A stretch of 24,904 nucleotides of DNA from assembly GCA_007136595.1 (NCBI GenBank), contig SLGQ01000113.1, positions 1-24,904 on the forward strand, written 5' to 3'. The position numbers were made by a program, and so were the translations under genes. Origin of the DNA: Candidatus Sumerlaeota bacterium (GTDB lineage Bacteria > UBP6 > UBA1177). This document shows positions 17,805-24,904 of the stretch, piece after piece. Each line of letters opens with the position of its first letter. The first letter of the stretch is position 1. The notes under the pieces were generated by a model, which saw nothing but the letters and a program-made list of their open reading frames with translations, had not been told where the DNA came from and did not search any database.

Positions 17805-17830
17805 TATATTCCCTACACAGAAATTGTCAA
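17803..17830 (-). promoter_or_regulatory. Consensus sigma70 promoter overlapping higB start
   Basis: A perfect TTGACA (17830-17825) and perfect TATAAT (17808-17803) are separated by 16 bases. The TATAAT contains the first two bases of the higB ATG, so a transcript from it would start near 17796, inside higB. Confidence 0.5.
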
Positions 17831-17838
17831 TAAAATAT

Positions 17839-17853
17839 TTCCCTAAAAGGGAA
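17839..17853. promoter_or_regulatory. Palindrome TTCCCTAAAAGGGAA, candidate HigA operator
   Basis: A perfect 6-base inverted repeat with a 3-base centre lies just upstream of the -35 element of higB. A further TTCCCT half site occurs at 17809-17814, within the promoter. HigA antitoxins repress their own promoters through such palindromes; binding here is inferred. Confidence 0.5.
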
Positions 17854-17960
17854 TAGACTTGTTATTGCTAGAAAAACTATTCCACATGTTTGCCTGCGAG
17901 ACAGCAAGTTAAGTTTTATAACTTCAAAGGTGTAAAGACATCGCACGATATTCCCCTGAC

Positions 17961-18259
17961 TCAACCTTTTAGATAAGATACGATCATCTCTATTAATGTT
18001 CTGATATAACCTTCTCTTTGGGCAGCGGTTACAAAGGCTGTTGCGGCTATTGGAAGAACCAGTAATAAAAAATATCTCAGTTCTTTTTCGGAAGATTCTT
18101 TTATATATTTTCTGTCAGGATGGAGGTCTTTTATTCTAAGTTTCTGTCTGAGTGTAGCTTGCCTTTCCTGAAGTCTTACTGATGGTCTGAACTCTCTTGT
18201 TACTTTTTCGGGCTTATACTCCATTGACTGCCCTGTATCTTTGAGAGTTGGTTTAGGCA

Positions 18260-18260
<1 letters not shown>
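17961..18260 (-). CDS. Small single-pass membrane protein of unknown function
   Basis: A 99-residue protein. The first 60 residues are strongly basic and hydrophilic (KPEKVTREFRPSVRLQERQ). One hydrophobic segment follows, at about 63-81 (YFLLLVLPIAATAFVTAA), then a short amphipathic end. With more positive charge before the segment, the N-terminus should be inside. The start overlaps the pyrG stop by one base (TAATG), so the gene is probably translated with pyrG. I do not recognise the family, and nothing visible ties it to CTP synthesis. Confidence 0.7.
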
Positions 18261-19894
<1,634 letters not shown>

Positions 19895-21094
19895 CTATTT
19901 CAACACATCGATTCCGGGAAGGGTATTGTTTTTCAAAAACTCAAGACTGGCTCCTCCACCTGTTGATATATGAGTAAAAAGATCTTTAACTCCCGCTTTT
20001 TTCATCAATGAAACACTGTCTCCTCCACCTGCAACAGTGTGTGCATCAAGATTTGCAACAGCTTTGGCAAGAGAGATACTGCCTTTGGCAAACTGCTCTT
20101 TTTCAAAAACACCCATCGGACCGTTCCAGAGCATATAGTTACACCCTTCAAGTTTATCAACATACATTTTCACTGTTTCAGGACCGATATCAAGTGCCAT
20201 CTTATCTTGAGGAAAGTTATCATTGGTATATATTTCCGTTTCAACGGAATCAATGGAATCTGCTGCAACATGATCTATGGGAAGGAGAAGATCAACCCCT
20301 CTCGCTTCAGCACCTCTGATGATTTCTCTTGCAATGGATATTTTATCTTCTTCAACTCTTGATTTTCCAAGTTTTATCCCTTTAGCTGCAAGAAAAGTAT
20401 AGGACATTGCGCCACCTATCATGATCCTGTCAACTACTTCAAGTAAAGGTCTTATTATTGCTATTTTATCAAGAACTTTAGCTCCACCGATAATAGAGTA
20501 GAAACCTTCCCCTCTTTTTAAACCTATCAACTTTGAAAGCTCTTCTATTTCCGTTTTCATCAGGAGTCCCATACCCTTTGTGTCAACCATCAGAGGAAGA
20601 GCATTTACAGAAGCTTCCTTTCTGTGGGAAACACCGAAAGCATCGTTAATATAGACATCACACATTTTTGCAAGTTCTCTGGCAAAAACCGCACTGTTCT
20701 TTTTTTCTTCGGGATTGAACCTCAGATTTTCAAGGACCAGCACCTGTCCCGGTTTAAGATCTCTAACCATCTGCTGTGCTCCCATCCCTACACAATCCTC
20801 AAAAAAGAACACATCTCTTTCAAGAACTTCTGCAAGGATCGTTGCGATCGGCTCAAGAGAATAAACCGGATCCCTGTCTCCATCAGGACGACCCAAATGA
20901 GAAGCAAGGATAACTCTTGAGTTGTGCTCAAGTGCATGCTTTATTGTAGGAAGAGTCCTTTCAATCCGGTTAATGTTCGTAATATTGCCCTCGTTATCAA
21001 GGGGTATATTATAATCAGTCCTGATAAAAACCCTTTTTTCCCTTATTGCAAGTTCAGAAATGCTTTTTACATTAAGGGTATCGATGAAACTCAT
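19895..21094 (-). CDS. pgk: Phosphoglycerate kinase
   Basis: A 399-residue glycolytic kinase transferring phosphate from 1,3-bisphosphoglycerate to ADP. Substrate-side motifs RTDYNIPLD (family consensus RVDFNVP) and ASHLGRPDG are near the N-terminus; the nucleotide side has GGAKVLDKI, WNGPMGVFE and the Gly-rich AGGGDSV loop. Length is standard. AAAGGAGG precedes ATG 21094, and the gap stop lies 14 bases upstream. It follows gap as in many glycolytic operons. Confidence 0.97.
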   Translation of the reverse strand: MSFIDTLNVKSISELAIREKRVFIRTDYNIPLDNEGNITNINRIERTLPTIKHALEHNSRVILASHLGRPDGDRDPVYSLEPIATILAEVLERDVFFFEDCVGMGAQQMVRDLKPGQVLVLENLRFNPEEKKNSAVFARELAKMCDVYINDAFGVSHRKEASVNALPLMVDTKGMGLLMKTEIEELSKLIGLKRGEGFYSIIGGAKVLDKIAIIRPLLEVVDRIMIGGAMSYTFLAAKGIKLGKSRVEEDKISIAREIIRGAEARGVDLLLPIDHVAADSIDSVETEIYTNDNFPQDKMALDIGPETVKMYVDKLEGCNYMLWNGPMGVFEKEQFAKGSISLAKAVANLDAHTVAGGGDSVSLMKKAGVKDLFTHISTGGGASLEFLKNNTLPGIDVLK

Positions 21095-21108
21095 ACCGAA
21101 ATCCTCCT

Positions 21109-22110
21109 TTATATGAACAGTTTAAGTAATAAATCAACCATCCTGGAACTGTATCCCCACTCATTGTCATACCAACTGAGGAGCTTGACCATGTTCCCTT
21201 CCATTACAGCAGTTGAAGCTGCATCAAGGATCGAGGAGTGACTGTCACCGTTAAAATCTGATGATACAAGCGGCTCGTCACAATATCTTAAAATTCCTTT
21301 CATGGAACCTTCGGCATATTGTTTCATCAAGGAATTTATCTCTTCAACAGTTGCATTTTTTTCAAGAACATAAACTGCATCGACCACACTTACATTTGGA
21401 GTCGGAACTCTTACTGAAATACCATCCAGTTTCCCTTTAAGTTCAGGAATTACAAGACCGATAGCTTTAGCCGCACCTGTAGTTGTGGGTATCATATTGA
21501 CAGCTCCTGCTCTTGCCCTTCTGAGATCTCTGTGAGGAAGATCAAGTATCCGCTGGTCATTTGTGTAGGAATGTATAGTTGTCATAAAACCGTGTTTAAC
21601 GCCGAAATGTTTATGGAGTATGTATGTTATCGGAGCATAGCAGTTAGTAGTACAGCTGGCATTAGAAATTATATTGTGAGCCTCACTATCATAAAGAGAA
21701 TCATTAACCCCCATTACTACGGTAATGTCTTCACCTTTAGCCGGGGCAGATATAAGAACTTTTTGAGCTCCCGCCTGAATATGGAGAGAAGCTTTTTCTT
21801 TTGAGGTAAAAATCCCGGTACATTCCATAACAACAGAAACTTCCATTTCTTTCCAGGGAAGGTTTGAGGGATCTTTTTCTGAAAGTATTTTTATTTTGCT
21901 ACCATCAACAGAAATGGAATCATCTTCAACTTTAACATTATGATTCCATACTCCGTGAACAGAATCATACTTAAGAAGGTGAGCTAGTGTAGCCGGATCC
22001 GTAAGATCATTTATGGCAACAATATCAACTTTCTCATTTTCAAAAGCTATCCTGAAAACTGCTCTGCCGATCCTGCCAAAACCGTTGATTGCGACACGAA
22101 TTTTTTCCAT
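21109..22110 (-). CDS. gap: Glyceraldehyde-3-phosphate dehydrogenase, type I
   Basis: A 333-residue NAD-dependent GAPDH. The Rossmann start is NGFGRIGR; Asp35 (AINDLTDP) at the end of the second strand favours NAD over NADP. The catalytic Cys153 is in SNASCTTNC and the partner His180 in [25 protein letters not shown] closes the protein. GAAGGAGG lies just before ATG 22110, 15 bases after the yhaM-like gene. Confidence 0.97.
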   Translation of the reverse strand: MEKIRVAINGFGRIGRAVFRIAFENEKVDIVAINDLTDPATLAHLLKYDSVHGVWNHNVKVEDDSISVDGSKIKILSEKDPSNLPWKEMEVSVVMECTGIFTSKEKASLHIQAGAQKVLISAPAKGEDITVVMGVNDSLYDSEAHNIISNASCTTNCYAPITYILHKHFGVKHGFMTTIHSYTNDQRILDLPHRDLRRARAGAVNMIPTTTGAAKAIGLVIPELKGKLDGISVRVPTPNVSVVDAVYVLEKNATVEEINSLMKQYAEGSMKGILRYCDEPLVSSDFNGDSHSSILDAASTAVMEGNMVKLLSWYDNEWGYSSRMVDLLLKLFI

Positions 22111-22125
22111 GTTTGCCTCCTTCTT

Positions 22126-23160
22126 TTAAAGTTCATTTTTTGATATTTCTTCAAATGATGTCTCGACATCATTACCCGTTTTATAAAATGGTCTCTGAAG
22201 AGAAAAAACCGTTTTAGTCCAATTTTGATCCATTTCCGAATTAAAACCGATGTTTACAGCATCAAGATTGGCATCAAGGTTGTCTGCCATCGAAACTATG
22301 AGAGCTTCCATTGTTTTAGGTTTTTTGGGTGAACCGAACTCGTATTCTCCATGGTGGGACAACATAATATGAAGCAGTTCCATTTTCAGCCCCTGATCGT
22401 CAGGACAGATCCTGGATAAAAGCTTTTCAACCCATGTTGCGCCCATATAAATATGTCCGAGAAGTTTTCCTCTGTCGGAATATCTTTCAACCATTGCTGT
22501 AGTTTTATTAAGCTGAAATTCAAATATCTTGCCGACATCGTGTATCAAAGAGGCAAGAATTACAAGAGACCTGTTAACCGGATACTTATTTTCATACATT
22601 GCTGCTATCATGCCGGATAACTTTGCCACATTCAGAGAATGTTCCCACAAACCTCTTCTTCCGGCGTGATGCATACTTTTTCCTGCAGGAATTACTTTGA
22701 AAAGCTCCCATATTCTATGGTCAGAAGTTTCAAAAGCCTCAATTATCTTTTTATGTTCAGGATCAAGCTCTGCTGAAATTGCATCCCATGACTCCTTAAG
22801 TTCCGCACCACTCATTCCTGACTCGGGAAGAAGTCCTCCGCATTCTGACTCAATTTCTTCCTGAGAAACAAGTGCGGCATCAATTATTACAACTTGAATA
22901 TTTGACTGATATGAAGAAACTTTTCCGTTAAGAACTTTGACAACATTGCCATCTTTCACTATATCTTCAATATCATCAACCACTTCCCAGACTTTACAGT
23001 TCGCGTTGGTTACTCCGTCAAAAAGATCTGCATCTATATATTTCTGGTTGTTCCGACCAACTCTTACACTTGATTTTCTTACAAGGAAATAACATTTTGA
23101 GTCCGGGATTATTATGTCGCCTTCAACAAGATCCGAAATCATTGCCCTTTTTCTATCCAT
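22126..23160 (-). CDS. yhaM: YhaM-family HD-domain 3'-5' exoribonuclease
   Basis: A 344-residue protein. An N-terminal OB fold (about 8-95, with YIDADLFDG and KVWE) binds nucleic acid. The HD domain has HHAGRRGLWEHSLNVAKL (His174), LIHDVGK (His207, Asp208), the LSHHGEYEFGSPKKPKT block and VSMADNLDANLDAV (Asp293). This pattern is that of YhaM, a metal-dependent RNase that trims mRNA 3' ends in Firmicutes. A longer frame opens at 23208, but ATG 23160 follows AGGAGAG at a good distance and begins like relatives. It lies 153 bases after lnt, a much larger gap than in the rest of this operon. Confidence 0.88.
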   Translation of the reverse strand: MDRKRAMISDLVEGDIIIPDSKCYFLVRKSSVRVGRNNQKYIDADLFDGVTNANCKVWEVVDDIEDIVKDGNVVKVLNGKVSSYQSNIQVVIIDAALVSQEEIESECGGLLPESGMSGAELKESWDAISAELDPEHKKIIEAFETSDHRIWELFKVIPAGKSMHHAGRRGLWEHSLNVAKLSGMIAAMYENKYPVNRSLVILASLIHDVGKIFEFQLNKTTAMVERYSDRGKLLGHIYMGATWVEKLLSRICPDDQGLKMELLHIMLSHHGEYEFGSPKKPKTMEALIVSMADNLDANLDAVNIGFNSEMDQNWTKTVFSLQRPFYKTGNDVETSFEEISKNEL

Positions 23161-23206
23161 AATCTCTCCTGGAAATAAAAAACCATTCATAAAATGAACA
23201 GAAAAC

Positions 23207-23240
23207 ACCTGCTCAAACCGAAGCTGGTTCCATTACAGGT
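23207..23240 (-). promoter_or_regulatory. Possible hairpin in the leader of yhaM
   Basis: The arms ACCTG and CAGGT (23207-23211 and 23236-23240) enclose AACC and GGTT with a six-base loop. The stems are short and interrupted, and no T-run follows, so it does not look like a terminator. It sits in the 153-base spacer between lnt and the yhaM-like gene. Confidence 0.25.
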
Positions 23241-23313
23241 TGAGGATATACCTTTGGCGATCAAAAATCAAATTTTATCAGATATTTCAACAAATGGATT
23301 TTTAAAGGGGTGG

Positions 23314-24904
23314 CTATTTCTTTTTTTTCGATCTTTTCTTTTTATTCTGACTCTTTTCAGGAGTTACCGGCACCTTTTCAATGCGACTTGTGGAAATTTC
23401 TCTTATAATTGTAATAAACCCTGTAAAAAGAAGCAGATAAAGGAACACATTGCCGAATCTGTTATAAAATGTTTCTCTGATATAAATAGGTATGTATTTA
23501 TTTATGGTTGTCCTTTCAAAAAGAGCTGTTCTGTCTGTAAAAGTTCCGTTTGGAAGAACAACTCCGCTTTGTCCGACATTTGCCGCTCTGATAATTGTTC
23601 TCCCAGTTTCAACGGCTCTGAAAGGATAAAAACTTCCGTGTTGAAATGTTGCACTGGAATAACTGAACCAGGCATCATTAGTGATATTGACAAAAAGTTC
23701 CGCACCGTTTTTGACAAATTTCCGTACATTTTCACTCAGTGTCCCGTCGTAGCAGATCAATATGGCGGCTTTAACTTCTCCAAAATCATAAACCACATGC
23801 TCCGTCCCTCTTTTAAAATTTCCCACAGTATTAGGAACTATCGTTGACATCCCGAGTGTATGAAGCAAATCTCCAAAAGGAAGATACTCACCAAACGGTG
23901 CAAGTTTTATTTTTGTATATATTTGCTGAATTTTCCCATCCTGAACAAAACCGGAAGCATTGTAAAACTCCCGTTTCTGCCGGTCGATCATATCAAGTCC
24001 CACAATCTGGTTCTCAAAATATTGAGTATTGGGGAAATATCTCTCCCATAAAAGAGTGTAATTCCTGAAATCATGGGGAACTCTCATTGGCATTCCGGCT
24101 TCTGTCCAGACAAGGAGATAACTGTCTTCATCGAAACTGTTTATCTGCTTTTTTAAAACTTCTATAATATCATCCATATTTCTTTCTTTTGAATTTATAT
24201 CGTACTGATTTATAGAAGGTTGCATTATTGCCACTTTTATCTCTTTTTCAGGCTCAAGATTCTTAAAGGAGTAAAGTTGATAAAATGAATAAAAGAGCAG
24301 GAACAGGGTAACTGAGCATAACACTATCCCTTCTTTTTTCCGGCTTTTTCCTGTCAAAAAATGATAAACAAAAACCGATATCCACACTATCATAAATGAG
24401 AGAAGATAAATACTTCCTATGGAAGCCCACTGCAATGTTACCGGGTTGTTATATTGCGAATGTCCAAAAGCAGACCAATAAAAATCAACCGGAAAAAAGG
24501 TTCTTATTGTCTCAGCCATCACCCAGAAAACAGCGATTATCCAGGGATATGCTTTGCCTCTTTTTTTTATGAAATTATATAAAAAGAAAAATACCAGCCA
24601 GAATGTTCCAAGAGAAATGAACATCAAAGCCAGCAAGACCAAAGAGTATAGAATTGAGAGATCACCAAAAGTATGAAGAGAGTGAAATATCCAGTAAAAA
24701 ATAAATGCACTTGAAGGAATTATAACCGCATAGTGAACAATGATCTTGTTTCTCATCCGGCTTATTGAATCGATCAGACTCAGGTACAGAGGCATGACAG
24801 GAAAGATGAAAAGCCACCCGAAAGCTCTCTGCAGCCAGATAGGATAGTCATTTCCGGGAATAACAAAAGGGAAGCTGAGGGAATAGAAAAATATTATGAG
24901 GAAA
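23314..24904 (-). CDS. lnt: Apolipoprotein N-acyltransferase, 5'-partial
   Basis: The frame is open to the window edge on the minus strand, so the N-terminus is missing; a Met at 24795 is internal. The N-terminal half has several membrane helices and the Lnt segment FYWSAFGHSQYNNPVTLQW. The C-terminal half is a nitrilase-like domain facing the periplasm with the triad Glu (WTEAGMP), Lys (KLAPFGEYLPFGD) and Cys (ICYDGTLSENVR), then NDAWF and a last helix. Lnt adds the third acyl chain to lipoproteins, so the cell has an outer membrane and the lipoprotein at 7864-8946 is a possible substrate. It ends in a Lys-rich tail (KKKRSKKKK), somewhat longer than usual. Confidence 0.94.
   Translation of the reverse strand, partial: FLIIFFYSLSFPFVIPGNDYPIWLQRAFGWLFIFPVMPLYLSLIDSISRMRNKIIVHYAVIIPSSAFIFYWIFHSLHTFGDLSILYSLVLLALMFISLGTFWLVFFFLYNFIKKRGKAYPWIIAVFWVMAETIRTFFPVDFYWSAFGHSQYNNPVTLQWASIGSIYLLSFMIVWISVFVYHFLTGKSRKKEGIVLCSVTLFLLFYSFYQLYSFKNLEPEKEIKVAIMQPSINQYDINSKERNMDDIIEVLKKQINSFDEDSYLLVWTEAGMPMRVPHDFRNYTLLWERYFPNTQYFENQIVGLDMIDRQKREFYNASGFVQDGKIQQIYTKIKLAPFGEYLPFGDLLHTLGMSTIVPNTVGNFKRGTEHVVYDFGEVKAAILICYDGTLSENVRKFVKNGAELFVNITNDAWFSYSSATFQHGSFYPFRAVETGRTIIRAANVGQSGVVLPNGTFTDRTALFERTTINKYIPIYIRETFYNRFGNVFLYLLLFTGFITIIREISTSRIEKVPVTPEKSQNKKKRSKKKK

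Larger units (their letters stand above)
12525..17853. other. Accessory (defence-like) island between housekeeping operons
   Basis: Between rpe and the pyrG operon every gene is on the minus strand and of accessory type: broken hsdR, AlbA_2 regulator, four-helix-bundle suffix protein, HAD fragment, tiny ORFs, zinc ribbon, QIGNNN protein and HigB/HigA-ImmA. Several members are truncated at junctions, pointing to more than one insertion or deletion. I see no integrase, transposase or terminal repeats, so the mechanism of arrival is unknown. The left edge is sharp (about 12528); the right edge is a guess. Confidence 0.5.

Noticed and set aside
12525..17853. Integrative element with att sites
   Set aside because: No integrase, transposase, tRNA or flanking direct repeat could be seen.
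17900..17960. Terminator after the pyrG-linked small gene
   Set aside because: Only short weak stems (AAGTT/AACTT, ATCG/CGAT) and no T-run on the transcribed strand.
23194..23847. 217-residue plus-strand frame
   Set aside because: Mostly antisense to the conserved lnt catalytic domain, with no family resemblance and no good Shine-Dalgarno sequence.

Overview
The window looks like chromosomal DNA of an AT-rich, Gram-negative, probably anaerobic and uncultured bacterium. Gram-negative: it has an apolipoprotein N-acyltransferase (Lnt), a lipobox lipoprotein and an AmpG-like permease. Anaerobic: the left edge carries a large (R)-2-hydroxyacyl-CoA dehydratase-type activase, a family typical of anaerobes. 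The lipoprotein joins a Cys-rich head, a Gly-Asp-Thr tandem repeat and a C-terminal jelly-roll-like domain; I associate this with myxobacteria and related deep lineages, but the sequence alone does not fix the phylum.

Layout. (1) 1-3075, + strand: the activase, cut by the window edge, with an in-frame TAA at a normally conserved Glu codon and a GC-rich palindromic repeat inside the reading frame. (2) 3064-8946, - strand: a tight operon of lipoprotein, YcbL-like metallo-beta-lactamase-fold hydrolase, RlmN, cytosolic hybrid histidine kinase and AmpG-like transporter; the last three are linked by ATGA and GTGA overlaps. (3) 8983-9069: divergent promoters. (4) 9100-12548, + strand: def-fmt-rsmB-rpe, every junction overlapping. 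(5) 12525-17853, - strand: an accessory island. It holds a truncated hsdR start, an AlbA_2/Schlafen-type regulator, a four-helix-bundle 'suffix' protein, a HAD phosphatase fragment, two very small ORFs, a zinc-ribbon protein, a protein with a RHIM-like QIGNNN motif and glycine-zipper tail, and a HigB toxin with a HigA-ImmA antitoxin. (6) 17961-24904, - strand: lnt-yhaM-gap-pgk-pyrG and a small membrane protein, as an operon.

The housekeeping blocks cover translation initiation (Def, Fmt), rRNA methylation (RlmN, RsmB), glycolysis and pentose phosphate (Gap, Pgk, Rpe), CTP synthesis and lipoprotein maturation. The island between the rpe and pyrG operons has the look of a worn restriction/defence locus: hsdR is broken, no hsdM or hsdS is present, and a toxin-antitoxin module and a possible amyloid-signalling protein sit beside it. 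The most interesting candidate for an undescribed system is the cluster at 15273-17804. There is no gene-free stretch longer than 300 bases, and I recognised no tRNA, rRNA, IS element or CRISPR array.
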